64,000 bases of DNA from Triticum aestivum (taxonomy: Eukaryota > Streptophyta > Magnoliopsida > Poales > Poaceae). The translations under genes were made by a program, and so were the position numbers. Positions 31,382 through 44,705 of this stretch are shown here, in pieces. Location: assembly GCF_018294505.1 (NCBI RefSeq), contig NC_057796.1:273999079-274063078 (forward strand), read 5' to 3'. The notes beneath the pieces are model-generated. The model did no database searches, was not told the DNA's origin, and saw only the letters and a program-made list of their open reading frames with translations. The number at the start of each line of letters is the position of its first letter. Position 1 is the stretch's first letter.

Positions 31382-32796
31382 TGATACGTCTCCGTCGTAT
31401 CTACTTTTCCAAACACTTTTGCCCTTGTTTTGGTCTCTAATTTGCATGATTTGAATGGAACTAACCCGGACTGACGCTGTTTTCAGCAGAATTGCCATGA
31501 TGTTGTTTTATGTGCAGAAAACAAAAGTTCTCGGAATGACCTGAAATTTCACGGAACATCTTAGAAAAATCAATAAAAAATCCTCGCCAAAGATGAAGTC
31601 CAGGGGGCCCCCACCCTGTCCACGAGGGTGGGGGGCGCCCCCCTGGGTGCGCCCCTGCCTCGTAGGCCCCCTGGAGACTTTCCGACGCCAACTCCAACTC
31701 CATATATTTGGTTTCGGGGAGGAAAAAATCAGAGAGAAGAAAGAATCGCGTTTTACGATACGGAGCCGCCGCCAAGCCCTAAAACCTCTCGGGAGGGCTG
31801 ATCTGGAGTCCGTTCGGGGCTCCGACGAGGGGGATTCGTCGCCGTCGTCATCATCAACCATCCTCCATCACCAATTTCATGATGCTCACCGCCGTGCGTG
31901 AGTAATTCCATCGTAGCCTTGCTGGACGGTGATGGGTTGGATGAGATCTATCATGTAATCGAGTTAGTTTTGTTAGGGTTTGATCCCTAGTATCCACTAT
32001 GTTCTGAGATTGATGTTGCTATGACTTTGCTATGCTTAATGCTTGTCACTAGGGCCCGAGTGCCATGATTTCAGATCTGAACCTATTATGTTTTCATGAA
32101 TATATGTGAGTTCTTGATCCTATCTTGCAAGTCTATAGTGACCTACTATTTGTTATGATCCGGCAACCCCGAAGTGACAATAATCGGGACCACTCCCGGT
32201 GATGACCATAGTTTGAGGAGTTCATGTATTCACTATGTGCTAATGCTTTGTTCCGGTTCTCTATTAAAAGGAGGCCTTAATATCCCTTAGTTTCCATTAG
32301 GACCCCGCTGCCACGGGAGGGTAGGACAAAAGATGTCATGCAAGTTCTTTTCCATAAGCACGTATGACTATATTCGGAATACATGCCTACAATAGATTGA
32401 TGAATTGGAGCTAGTTCTGTGTCACCCTATGTTATGACCGTTACATGATGAACCGCATCCGGCATAATTATCCATCACTGATCCGGTGCCTACGAGTTTT
32501 CCATATACTGGTTTACGCTTATTTACTTTTCCGTTACTACTGTTACAATCACTACAAAAATACCAAAAACACTACTATTGCTTCTGTTACTCCTTTGTTA
32601 CCGTTACCACCACAATCATATTACTTTGCTACTAAATACTTTGCTGCAGATATTAAGTTTCTAGGTGTGGTTGAATTGACAACTCAGCTGCTAATACTTG
32701 AGAATATTCTTTGGCTCCCCTTCCGTCGAATCAATAAATTTGGGTTAAATACTACCCTCGAAAGCTGTTGCGATCCCCTACACTTGTGGGCTATCA
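31382..32796 (+). repeat. LTR1 (1415 bp)
   Basis: TGATACGTCTCCGTCGTATC ... CACTTGTGGGCTATCA. GC-rich palindrome at about 31618-31672, then TATATT (31703-31708). LTR1-3 share GGTCTCTAATTTGC, where LTR4 has GGACTCTAACTTGC, grouping the three together. Confidence 0.93.
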
Positions 32797-32807
32797 AGAC
32801 TAATTTC

Positions 32808-32824
32808 TGGCACCGTTGCCAGGG
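32808..32824 (+). other. Primer-binding site, unit 1 (mutated)
   Basis: TGGCACCGTTGCCAGGG, 11 bp after the LTR. It differs from unit 2 by two G-to-A changes. The intact form is complementary to the 3' end of plant tRNA-Asp, as known for Athila-lineage elements. Confidence 0.75.
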
Positions 32825-32874
32825 AGCATAGCTCTATTCTTTGAGTCACTTGGGATTTATATCTGCTGGGCACT

Positions 32875-35677
32875 ATGAAGAACTTGAAAGACGCTAAGAC
32901 AAAAATTTATCCCTCAACTACGAGGGGAGGTAAGGAACTGCCATCTAGCTCTGCACTTGATTCACCTTCTGTTATGAGTAAGCTTGAGACACCAAAACCT
33001 GCTTCTGCTATTCGTTCGGATATGTCGCATGTTATTGATGATGTCCCTTCTGCTATGCATGATACTTATGATGAAATTACTTCTATGCTTGATACTACTG
33101 TGCCCCTTAGTGAATTTCTCGAGGAACAAATTTCTAGGGCTAGAGAGAAAGAAATTATTGAAACTGATAATATTGATGATGAAGATATGCCTGTTATTCC
33201 TGCGGGTTATCTATTTGATGCTGAATCTTCTACAGCTATCTTAGCTTGCGAAGATAGAATTGAGCTTAAAAGGTTGTTATTTAAATGGAGTAAGGAATCT
33301 CTTAATGATAGAATGAGACCTGACCCTGCTTTTGCAACCTCACCTATTTGCGTTGCCGATAAGGATTATGAATTCTCTGTTGATCCTGATATAATTACTT
33401 TGGTTGAATCTGATCCTTTTCTTGGCTATGAATCTGAAACTGTTGTGGCACATCTTACTAAATTAAATGATATAGCCACCCTGTTCACTAAAGATGAGAG
33501 ATCTCGCTACTTTTATATCCTAAAAATATTTCCGTTCTCATTAAAGGGTGATGCTAAGATATGGTTTAATTCTCTTGATCCTGGTTGTGTGCGTACTCCC
33601 CAGGATATGATTTACTACTTCTCTGCTAAATATTTCCCTGCTCATAAGAAACAAGCTGCTTTAAAGGAAATATAGAATTTTGTGCAAATTGAAGAAGAGA
33701 GTCTCCCACAAGCTTGGGGAGGCTTCTGAAGTTACTTAATGCTTTGCCTGATCATCCTCTTAAGAAAAATGAAATAATTGATATCTTTTATAATGGGCTA
33801 ACCGATGCTTCCAAGGACCACTTGGATAGTTGTGATGGTTCTTTTTTCAGGGAAAGAACACCGGATGAAGCTGAAATTCTATTGAATAATATGTTGGAAA
33901 ATGAAAATAATTGGACTCTTCCTGAGCCAGCTCCTGCTCCGATTAATGAGCCTATTCCTAAACCAACTCCGAAGAAGAGAGGTGTTCTATTTCTCAGTCC
34001 TGAAGATATGCAAGAGGCAAAGAAATCTATGAAATAAAAAGGTATAAAGCTGAAGATGTTAAGAATTTACCTCCTATTGAAGAAATACATGGTCTTAATT
34101 TACCGCCTGTTGAAGAAACATATGATCTTGATCCATTATTTATTGAAGAACCTCCAGGTCTTGATAACCCGACACAGGTAGTAAAGGTAAACTCTCTCTA
34201 TAGATATGACAGAGCTGAAGTCCCTCCTACTAAAATTGCTATCCAGTGCTTGGATGAATTTGATAACTTTATGTTTAAGCAAGATGACTTCAATGCCTAT
34301 TTTGGTAGACAATTAAAACAAAATAGTTATATGATTAAACAATTGGGTGATTATATGGCTGATGTTAGAGGTGAACTTAAACTTGTTAGCAAGCATGCTT
34401 CTATGGTCACCACCCAAGTAGAACAAGTACTTAAAGCTCAAAATGATTTGCTCAATGAAATGAATAGCAAGAAACATGATTATGCTGTTAGAGTGGCTAC
34501 TAGAACTGGTAGAATGACTCAGGAACCTTTGTATCCTGAAGGCCATCCTAAAGGAATTGAGCAAGATTCTCAGAGAAATGATATTGATGTACCTAGTTCT
34601 TCTAAGAGGAAGAAAAAGAAAAATGATAGGACTTTGCAAACTTCTAGTGAACCTATTGCTGAAACACCTGAGAATCCAAATGATATATCTATGTCTGATG
34701 TTGAAACACAATCTGGTGATGAACATGAACCTAGTAATAATTCTAATAATGATGTTCATGATGATGCTCAACCTAGTAATGATAATGATGTAGAAATTGA
34801 ACCTGCTGTTGATCTTGATAACCCACAATCAAAGAATCAACGTTATGACAAGAGAGATTTTGGTGCTAGGAAACACGGGAAAGAAAGAGAACCTTGGGTT
34901 CAGAAACCCATGCCTTTTCCTCCCAAACCATCCAAGAAAAAGGATGATGAGGATTTTGAGCGCTTCGCTGAAATGATTAGACCTATCTTCTTACGTATGC
35001 GCTTAACTGATGTGCTTAAAACAAATCCTTATGATAAATATATGAAGGATATCATTACTAATAAAAGACAGATGCCGGAAGCTGAAATTTCCACCATGCT
35101 TGCTAATTATACTTTTAAGGGTGGAATACCAAAGAAACTTGGAGATCCAGGAGTGCCCACTATACCATGTTCCATTAAAATAAACTATATTAAAACTGCT
35201 TTATGTGATCTTAGAGCCGGTGTTAGGGTTATGCCTCTCTCTTTATATAGTAGACTTGATTTGAATAAGTTGACACCTACTGAAATATCTTTGCAAATGG
35301 CCGATAAATCTACTGCTATACATGTCGGTATTTGTGAGGACGTGCCTGTTGTGGTTGCAAACGTTACTATTTTAACGGACTTTGTTATTCTTGATATTCC
35401 TGAGGACGATAGTATGTCCATTATTCTTGGAAGACCTTTTCTGAATACTGCAGGGGCTGTTATTGATTGCAACAAAGGCAATGTCACTTTTCATGTTAAT
35501 GGTAATGAGCATACGGTACACTTTCCGAGGAAACAACCTCAAATTTATAGCATCAACTCCATTGGAAAAATTCCATCGATTATATTTGGAGGTTTTGAAT
35601 TTCCTTTACCTTCTGTCAAAAAGAAATATGATATTCTTATTATTGGGGATGTGCATATCCCCGTTGAGGTAACATAG
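32875..35677 (+). pseudogene. gag-aspartic protease, unit 1
   Basis: Start MKNLKDAKTKIYPSTTRGGK at 32875. The gag core (PFSLKGDAKIWFNSL...) runs to an in-frame TAG at 33673-33675 shared with unit 2. Further lesions are a one-base loss in a G run near 33714, TAA at 34035-34037 (GAA in unit 2) and another one-base loss near 34043. From 34250 the frame is open to 35677 through the polar linker and protease. The protease active site reads DLRAGVRVMP, where intact relatives have DLGAGVSVMP, so the catalytic Gly is lost. The fold ends with IILGRPFLNTAG. No zinc knuckle visible. Confidence 0.82.
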
Positions 35678-35989
35678 TGTTATTCGAAATTTCTCCGGTT
35701 CCATGTCAGTCGGAATGAGTTTGTTAACAAGACTTGATCAACCTTGTTAGTGGATTCTTTTTGATGAGCATGAGATGGATGGAACTAGAAGCACAACCTT
35801 CTGCACCTCCTCTCTATTTTCTGTCATTTAGTTGAAATAAAGTAAAAATAGTATTTTTTCTGTCTGTTTTCTGATTATCCGTGCAATATAAAAATACCCC
35901 GAAAATAAAAGTCCTCAGAATGCCATGTCAATTTAATAAGATTTTTCCTGGAATATTTGAGGATTTATAGTGCAAAAATAGCAGCAAGA

Positions 35990-36062
35990 GGAGCTGCCAC
36001 CTGGCCACGAGGGTCAGGGGCGCGCCCTACCCCCCAGGGCGCGCCTCCTGCCTCGTGGGCCC
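35990..36062 (+). promoter_or_regulatory. Internal GC-rich palindrome, unit 1
   Basis: GGCCACGAGG ... GGGCGCGCCC/AGGGCGCGCC ... CCTCGTGGGCCC, the same design as in the LTR. It is followed by C/T-rich leader, a possible donor TTG|GTATGTG (about 36224) and acceptor TTTCAG (about 36457) just before ORF2. May mark an internal promoter. Confidence 0.45.
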
Positions 36063-36473
36063 ACGGTGGCCCTCCTCCACTTATCCCAACTACCACACAC
36101 TTCTTCTTCCTCCCACAAACACGCACAACCAGCTCAAACCCGAGTTCTAGCTCATTTTGCTGCGATTTTCGATCTCCTTGCTCAAAGCACCTCTCACAAA
36201 ACTGCTTGGGGAGATTGTTCCTTGGTATGTGACTCCTCCATTGGTCCAATTAGTTTTTGCTCTAGTGCTTTATTCATTGCAAATTTGTGCTGCATAGGTG
36301 ACCATGTTCTTGAGCTTGCATGCCAAATTTATATGGTTCCAAGTAGTTCTAATGCTTGATATAGGCCCTAGGCACTTGTAGGAGTAGTTGCTATCAATTT
36401 TATTGAGCTTGGTTCACTTTTATTTTGAAGTTACTAAAAATTTCAGAATTGTTTCAGAGGAAAAATAATAATA

Positions 36474-37589
36474 ATGAATAGGCTTTTGAGGGGTTCATCG
36501 AGCTGAAGCTCGAAGGAAAAACAAGATGAAGAAACACAGAGGCCCAAATATAATTTGCCTCGTACTGCGGAGGTTCGGCCGTGTGAATGGCCTTCCGATG
36601 ATTTCTTGAGAGAAGCCGAGATTTATAATGATTTCTATTCATTGGTTGAGAATGCTGGCCTCACCAACTTCCTCCGCGACCAACGTCATCAGTATCTCTT
36701 ACTCACAAATACTTTTGTGCAAAACTTCTACTATTTTCCTAAGGAATCACCTCCTTCAGTAGAGTTTCATTTATATGACGTTGTTAAGAAAATGCCACTA
36801 GAAGAATTTTGCGAGGTTTGCAAAATACCCTTTGAGGGTACCTTAGATGAACCAACCCGTAAAGATGTGGAAGAATTTATTAACACTGTCACTGTGGGGG
36901 AAACCAGAAAGGTTTCCGATGCAAGAATCACTAGCATACATTTTCCTGTGTTATGCTACTTTGCCATATTTGCTAGTCGTTGCTTAATTGGTCGTGGAAA
37001 CTGTGGAAACCTTAGTGTTCCTGATATAATTATTTTGTTCCATGGTTTATACCGCGACAACACTATTAGTATGGGCGGAATTATTGCTAAACGGTTAAGT
37101 TTGAACCGTACAAAAGGCCCCATCTTTGGAGGTATATATGCCTCACGCCTAGCTGCACATTTTAACATACCTATTAGGCTTTATGAGAAAGAGGAAAAAT
37201 TGTTGCCTAATGCCTATTTAGATTATAAGAGTATGGTTGCTCATGATTTCATTGTTAAGAATAGGGAAGGGGAGCTTAAATATAAATTGTTCTTTAATAA
37301 ACATCACCCTGAGACTATTACTTTGCCTGCTCCTTCCTTGTTTAATTTTGAAGGACCGTACCTCGTTACGCGGGCTGCAGTTCAAGCCTATCGGAATCCT
37401 GTACCAGCCCCGGAACCGGAACCACAATATGAACCTCCTCGACAGTCTAACTATCAATGGGATCCGGAGATGATTGCCAGCCAGTGGCAGTCAGAGTCCT
37501 CTTCATCTCAGTACAGCCCCGACTATTATGCACCGCAGTACGACCCCAGCTACACCTACGGATATCCGCCAGGCCATCCCTGGCAATAA
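36474..37589 (+). pseudogene. ORF2, unit 1 (nonsense at codon 11)
   Basis: ATG 36474, then TGA at 36504-36506 where unit 2 has CGA (a CpG transition). The rest is open to TAA 37589, about 371 codons. Conserved blocks are CEWPSDDF, LTNFLRDQ, PPSVEFHLYDVVKKM, VGETRKVSDARITSIHFP, LIGRGNCGNLS and PIRLYEKEEKL; the tail is rich in P, Y, Q and S and ends GYPPGHPWQ. No membrane segment, so env-like function is not supported; function unknown. Confidence 0.75.
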
Positions 37590-37610
37590 ACCAACTTAGG
37601 CCAAAAGCCT

Positions 37611-37624
37611 AAGCTTGGGGGAGT
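37611..37624 (+). other. Second PPT-like 14-mer, unit 1
   Basis: AAGCTTGGGGGAGT, 22 bp after the ORF2 stop, nearly identical to the terminal PPT AACCTTGGGGGAGT at 39606-39619. Confidence 0.75.
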
Positions 37625-39605
37625 ACGTATTTCTCACCGACATTACATTTATGTTCACACACTCATTGCTAGGTGTCGGTGCTCATACTCTTTCACTGTA
37701 CCATCCATGTTAGTTTATTTTCTTTTTCCTGCTTTCTTCTTGTGTGTTTAATAAACCTTAAGAAAAACAAAAAAATTAGTAGTAGTTTACTTTCCATGCT
37801 GTAGTAGTAATTAAAAAGAAAACCCAAAAATATTTCCTGCTCTTCTTTTGCTTGTTGGGAGCTTTCCCGTGTAAATAGTTTTATTTCTTTTGTTTCCTTT
37901 GGGGGTCGATAGGAGAAGACCATGATTAAATTGTTTAAATGGCTCTTATATGCATTGTTGTTGATTTAACCAAGAGCCCAAATTACCTTGTCTTCTCCTG
38001 TTTATTGAATGCTCGCAGATTCCAGCTTAGTCCAATGCACGTGCACATTTATTATTAATCACATCGTTAGGTCGTGCAAGGGAAAGGCAATTATGATGAT
38101 TTACGATGAATTGACTGAGATGGGAAAGGCTGGTATGAACTCGACCTCTTTTGTTTTTGTAAATATGATGAGCTCATCGTTCCTGATTCAGCTTATTATG
38201 GATAAACATGTTTGCAATGATGATTAGAGATCATAGTTGCTTATGCCATGCTTGATTAGCTATGAGTTATAATGGTTTACCTTGTGTGCCAACATGCTAT
38301 TAAAATGGTTATGATGTGGTATGATGAGGTGGTATCCTCCTTTGAATGATTTAAGTGACTTGACTTGGCACATGTTCACGCATGTAGTTGAAACAAATCA
38401 ACATGGCCTTGATGATATTTATGTTCATGGTGGATTATATCATGTTCATGCTTGTATCCAATGTCTATTAATTTTAATGCATGTTGATGCCTGTTGTCAC
38501 TCTCTAGCTAGTCGCTTCCCAGTCTTTTGCTAGCCTTCACCTGTACTAAGCGGGAATACTGCTTGTGCATCCAATTCCTTAAACCCCAAAGTTATTCCAT
38601 ATGAGTCCACTATACCTTCCTATATGCGGTATTTACCTGCCGTTCCAAGTAAATTTGTATGTGCCAAACTCTAAACCTTCAAATGAACATTCTGTTTTGT
38701 ATGCTCGAATAGCTCATGTATCAACTAGGGCTGTCCGTATCTTCCATGTTAGGCGGGTTATTCTCAAGAGGAGTGGACTCCGCTCCTCACTCATGAGAAA
38801 ATGGCTGGTCACCGGGATGCCCAGTCCCATGCTTTATGCAAACTAAATCAAAATAATTGCAAGCAAAACTCCCCCTGGGACCTGATGGATGTTGGAGGCA
38901 CTCGTTGTTTCGAGCAAGCCATGGATTGATGCTTGTTGGTGGAGGTGGAGTATAAACTTTACCATTCTGTTTGGGAACCGCCTATAATGTGTGTGACATG
39001 GAAGATATCGCCATCTCTTGGCTGTTATGTTGACAATGAAAGTATACCGCTCAAAATATTGTTCATCTCTATTTCAAAACCGAGCTCTGGCACCTCTACA
39101 AATCCCTACTTCCCTCCGCGAAGGGCCTATCCATTTACTTTTATGTTGAGTCATCACCCTCTTATTAAAAGCACAAGCTGGAGAGCACAACTGTCATTTG
39201 CATTCATTACTGTTAATTTATATTGGGTATGACTATGATTGGATCTCTTTTACCATGAATTACAATGTCTAGTCAGTCCTTGATCTTTGAAGGTGCTCTG
39301 CATTTATGTTTTGCGGTCTCAGAAAGGGCTAGCGAGATACCATCTTGTTATATCATATTATGATTGTTTTGAGAAAGTGTTGTCATCCGAGTTTTATTAT
39401 TATTGCTCGCTAGCTGATTATGTTATTGATATGAGTAAATATGAGACCTGAGAATTATTGCAAATGTGGTTAGTCATAATCTATGCTGAAAACTCGAATG
39501 CTGGTTTGACATATTTACAACAACAAGAGCAAACAGAGTTTGTAAAAGTTTTTCTTTTTGTCTTTCAGTTTGTCAACTGAATTGCTTGAGGACAATCAAG
39601 GGTTT
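37625..39605 (+). other. 2-kb non-coding internal 3' region, unit 1
   Basis: No ORF over about 100 codons; collinear in all four copies. Confidence 0.7.
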
Positions 39606-39619
39606 AACCTTGGGGGAGT
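39606..39619 (+). other. Terminal polypurine tract, unit 1
   Basis: AACCTTGGGGGAGT directly before LTR2. Confidence 0.8.
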
Positions 39620-41028
39620 TGATACATCTCCATCGTATCTACTTTTCCAAACACTTTTGCCCTTGTTTTGGTCTCTAATTTGCATGATTTGAATGGAACT
39701 AACCCGGACTGACGTTGTTTTCAGCAGAATTGCCATGGTGTTGTTTTATGTGCAGAAAACAAAAGTTCTCGGAATGACCTGAAACTTCACGGAACATCTT
39801 AGAAAAATCAATAAAAAATCCTCGCCAAAGATGAAGTCCAGGGGGCCCACACCCTGTCCACGAGGGTGGGGGCGCCCCCCCTAGGGCGTGCCCCCTGCCT
39901 CGTGGACCCCCTGGAGACTTTCCGACGCCAACTCCAACTCCATATATTTGGTTTCGGGGAGGAAAAATCAGAGAGAAGAAAGAATCGCGTTTTACGATAC
40001 GAAGCCGCCGCCAAGCCCTAAAACCTCTCGGGAGGGCTGATCTGGAGTCCGTTCGGGGCTCCGGAGAGGGAGATTCGTGGCCGTCTTCATCATCAACCAT
40101 CCTCCATCACCAATTTCATGATGCTCACCGCCGTGCGTGAGTAATTCCATCGTAGGCTTGCTGGACGGTGATGGGTTGGATGAGATCTATCATGTAATCG
40201 AGTTAGTTTTGTTAGGGTTTGATCCCTAGTATCCACTATGTTCTAAGATTGATGTTGCTATGACTTTGCTATGCTTAATGCTTGTCACTAGGGCCCGAGT
40301 GCCATGATTTCAGATCTGAACCTATTATGTTTTCATGAATATATGTGAGTTCTTGATCCTATCTTGCAAGTCTATAGTGACCTACTATGTGTTATGATCC
40401 GGCAACCCCGAAGTGACAATAATCGGGACCACTCCCGGTGATGACCATAGTTTGAGGAGTTCATGTATTCACTATGTGCTAATGCTTTGTTCCGGTTCTC
40501 TATTAAAAGGAGGCCTTAATATCCCTTAGTTTCCATTAGGACCCCGCTGAGGGTAGGACAAAAGATGTCATGCAAGTTCTTTTCCATAAGCACGTATGAC
40601 TATATTCGGAATACATGCCTACAATACATTGATGAATTGGAGCTAGTTCTGTGTCACCCTATGTTATGACCGTTACATGATGAACCGCATCCGGCATAAT
40701 TATCCATCACTGATCCGGTGCCTACAAGTTTTCCATATACTGGTTTACGCTTATTTACTTTTCCGTTGCTACTGTTACAATCACTACAAAAATACCAAGA
40801 ACACTACTATTGCTTCTGTTACTCCTTTGTTACCGTTACCACCACTATCATATTACTTTGCTACTAAACACTTTGCTGCAGATATTAAGTTTCCAGGTGT
40901 GGTTGAATTGACAACTCAGCTGATAATACTTGATAATATTCTTTGGCTCCCCTTGTGTCGAATCAATAAATTTGGGTTAAATATTACCCTCGAAAGTTGT
41001 TGCGATCCCCTACACTTGTGGGCTATCA
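39620..41028 (+). repeat. LTR2, shared middle LTR (1409 bp)
   Basis: Starts TGATACATCTCCATCG (two CpG transitions against LTR1) and lacks CCACGGG near 40550. It acts as 3' LTR of unit 1 and 5' LTR of unit 2. Confidence 0.93.
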
Positions 41029-41039
41029 AGACTAATTTC

Positions 41040-41056
41040 TGGCGCCGTTGCCGGGG
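41040..41056 (+). other. Primer-binding site, unit 2 (intact)
   Basis: TGGCGCCGTTGCCGGGG, full tRNA-Asp-type match (from memory of Athila-lineage primers). Confidence 0.78.
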
Positions 41057-41106
41057 AGCATAGCTCTATTCTTCGAGTCACTTGGGATTTATATCTGCTG
41101 GACACT

Positions 41107-43909
41107 ATGAAGAACTTGAAAGACGCTAAGACAAAAATTTATCCCTCAACTACGAGGGGAGGTAAGGAACTTCCATCTAGCTCTGCACTTGATGCACCTT
41201 CTGTTATTAGTAAGCTTGCGACACCTAAACCTGCTTCTGCTATTCGTTCCGATATGTCGCATGTTATTGATGATGCCACTTCTGCTATGCATGATACTTA
41301 TGATGAAATTAGTTCTATGCTTGATACTACTGTGCCCCTTAGTGAATTTCTCGAGGAACAAATTGCTAGGGCTAGAGAGAAAGAAATTATTGAAACTGAT
41401 AATATTGATGATGAAGATATGCCTGTTATTCCTGCGGGTTATCTATTTGATGCTGAATCTTCTGCAGCTATCTTAGCTTGCGAAGATAGAATTGAGCTTA
41501 AAAGGTTGTTATTTAAATGGAGTAAGGAATCTCTTAATGATAGAATGAGACCTGACCCTGCTTTTGCAACCTCACCTATTTGCGTTGCCGATAAGGATTA
41601 TGAATTCTCTGTTGATCCTGATATAGTTACTTTGGTTGAATCTGATCCTTTTCATGGCTATGAATCTGAAACTGTTGTGGCACATCTTACTAAATTAAAT
41701 GATATAGCCACCCTGTTCACTAAAGATGAGAGATCTCGCTACTTTTATATCCTTAAAATATTTCCGTTCTCATTAAAGGGTGATGCTACGATTTGGTTTA
41801 ATTCTCCTTATCCTGGTTGTGTGCGTACTCCCCAGGATATGATTTACTACTTCTCTGCTAAATATTTCCCTGCTCATAAGAAACAAGCTGCTTTAAAGGA
41901 AATATAGAATTTTGTGCAAATTGAAGAAGAGAGTCTCCCACAAGCATGGGGGAGGCTTCTCAAGTTACTTAATGCTTTTCCTGATCATCCTCTTAAGAAA
42001 AATGAAATACTTCATATCTTTTATAATGGGCTAACCAATGCTTCCAAGGACCACTTGGATAGTTGTGATGGTTCTGTTTTCTGGGAAAGAACACCGGATG
42101 AAGCTGAAATTCTATTGAATAATATGTTGGCAAATGAAAATAATTGGACTCTTCCTGAGCCAGCTCCTGCTCCGATTAATGAGCCTATTCCTAAACCAAC
42201 TCCGAAGAAGAGAGGTGTTCTATTTCTCAGTCCTGAAGATATGCAAGAGGCAAAGAAATCTATGAAAGAAAAAGGTATTAAAGCTGAAGATGTTAAGAAT
42301 TTACCTCCTATTGAAGAAATACATGGTCTTAATTTACCGCCTGTTGAAGAAACATATGATCTTGATCCATTATTTATTGAAGAACCTCCAGGTCTTGATA
42401 ACCCGACACAGGTAGTAAAGGTAAACTCTCTCTATAGATATGACAGAGCTGAAGTCCCTCCTACTAAAATTGCTATCCAGTGCTTGGATGAATTTGATAA
42501 CTTTATGTTTAAGAAAGATGACTTCAATGCCTATTTTGGTAGACAATTAAAACAAAGTAGTTATATGATTAAACAATTGGGTGATTATATGGCTGGTGTT
42601 AGAGGTGAACTTAAACTTGTTAGCAAGCATGCTTCTATGGTCACCACCCAAGTAGAACAAGTACTTAAAGCTCAAAATGATTTGCTCAATGAAATGAATA
42701 GCAAGAAACATGATTATGCTGTTAGAGTGGCTACTAGAACTGGTAGAATGACTCAGGAACCTTTGTATCCTGAAGGCCATCCTAAGAGAATTGAGCAAGA
42801 TTCTCAGAGAAATGATATAGATGTACCTAGTTCTTCTAAGAGGAAGAAAAAGAAAAATGATAGGACTTTGCAAACTTCTAGTGAACCTATTGCTGAAACA
42901 CCTGAGAATCCAAATGATATATTTATGTCTGATGTTGAAACACAATCTGGTGATGAACATGAACCTAGTAATAATTCTAATAATGATGTTCATGTTGATG
43001 CTCAACCTAGTAATGATAATGATGTAGAAATTGAACCTGCTGTTGATCTTGATAACCCACAATCAACGAATGAACGTTATGACAAGAGAGATTTTGTTGC
43101 TAGGAAACGGTAAAGAAAGAGAACCTTGGGTTTAGAAACCCATGCCTTTTCCTCCCAAACCATCCAAGAAAAAGGATGATGAGGATTTTGAGCGCTTCGC
43201 TGAAATGATTAGACCTATCTTCTTACGTATGCGCTTAACTGATGTGCTTAAAACAAATCCTTATGCTAAATATATGAAGGATATCATTACTAATAAAAGA
43301 CAGATACCGGAAGCTGAAATTTCCACCATGCTTGCTAATTATACTTTTAAGGGTGGAATACCAAAGAAACTTGGAGATCCAGGAGTGCCCACTATACCAT
43401 GTTCCATTAAAAGAAACTATATTAAAACTGCTTTATGTGATTTTGGAGCCGGTGTTAGTGTTATGAATCTCTCTTTATATCGTAGACTTGATTTGAATAA
43501 GTTGACACCTACTGAAATATCTTTGCAAATGGCCGATAAATCTACTGCTATACCTGTCGGTATTTGTGAGGACGTGCCTGTTGTGGTTGCAAATGTTACT
43601 ATTTTAACGGACTTTGTTATTCTTGATATTCCTGAGGACGATAGTATGTCCATTATTCTTGGAAGACCTTTTCTGAATACTGCAGGGGCTGTTATTGATT
43701 GCAACAAAGGCAATGTCACTTTTCATGTTAATGGTAATGAGCATACGGTACACTTTCCGAGGAAACAACCTCAAATTTATAGCATCAACTCCATTGGAAA
43801 AATTCCATCGATTATATTTGGAGGTTTTGAATTTCCTTTACCTACTGTCAAAAAGAAATTTGATATTCTTATTATTGGGGATGTGCATATCCCCGTTGAG
43901 GTAACATAG
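41107..43909 (+). pseudogene. gag-aspartic protease, unit 2
   Basis: Same layout as unit 1. TAG at 41905-41907 at the same codon as unit 1. The frame then stays open from 41914 to 43113, where a 2-bp loss (GAAAC--GGTAAAG) shifts it, and CAG has become TAG at 43133-43135. The protease segment 43142-43909 is open; its active site is DFGAGVSVMN (Leu to Phe, Pro to Asn, Gly kept). Lesions after the shared TAG are private to each unit. Confidence 0.82.
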
Positions 43910-44221
43910 TGTTATTCGAAATTTCTCCGGTTCCATGTCAGTCAGAATGAGTTTGTTAACAAGACTTGATCAACCTTGTTAGTGGATTCTTTTTGATGAG
44001 CATGAGATGGATGGAACTAGAAGCACAACCTTCTGCACCTCCTCTCTATTTTCTTTCATTTAGTTGAAATAAAGTAAAAATAGTATTTTTTCTGTCTGTT
44101 TTCTGATTATCCGTGCAATATAAAAATACCCTGAAAATAAAATTCCTCAGAATGCCATGTCAATTTAATATGATTTTTCCTGGAATATTTGAGGATTTAT
44201 AGTGCAAAAATAGCAGCAAGA

Positions 44222-44294
44222 GGAGCTTCCACCTGGCCACGAGGGTCAGGGGCGCGCCCTACCCCCCAGGGCGCGCCTCCTGCCTCGTGGGCCC
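44222..44294 (+). promoter_or_regulatory. Internal GC-rich palindrome, unit 2
   Basis: GGCCACGAGG...GGGCGCGCCC...CCTCGTGGGCCC, about 410 bp before ORF2. Confidence 0.45.
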
Positions 44295-44705
44295 ACGGTG
44301 GCCCTCCTCCACTTATCCCAGCTACCACACACTTCTTCTTCCTCCCACAAAGACGCACAACCAGCTCAAACCCGAGTTCTAGCTCATTTTGCTGTGATTT
44401 CCGATCTCCTTGCTCAAAGCACCTCTCACAAAACTGCTTGGGGAGATTGTTCCTTGGTATGTGACTCCTCCATTGGTCCAATTAGTTTTTGCTCTAGTGC
44501 TTTATTCATAGCAAATTTGTGCTGCATAGGTGACTATGTTCTTGAGCTTGCATGCCAAATTTATATGGTTCCAAGTAGTTCTAATGCTTGATATAGGCCC
44601 TAGGCACTTGTAGGAGTAGTTGCTATCAATTTTATTAAGCTTGGTTCACTTTTATTTTGAAGTTACTAAAAATTTCAGAATTGTTTCAGAGGAAAAATAA
44701 TAATA

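Noticed and set aside
34313..34828. Long antisense ORF (171 codons), also at 42547-43062 and 54932-55378
   Set aside because: Composition mirror of the Asn/Asp-rich gag linker; recurs only because the element recurs, with no family features.
36474..37589. ORF2 as an envelope gene
   Set aside because: No signal peptide, transmembrane segment or glycosylation-rich ectodomain visible; position alone is not enough.
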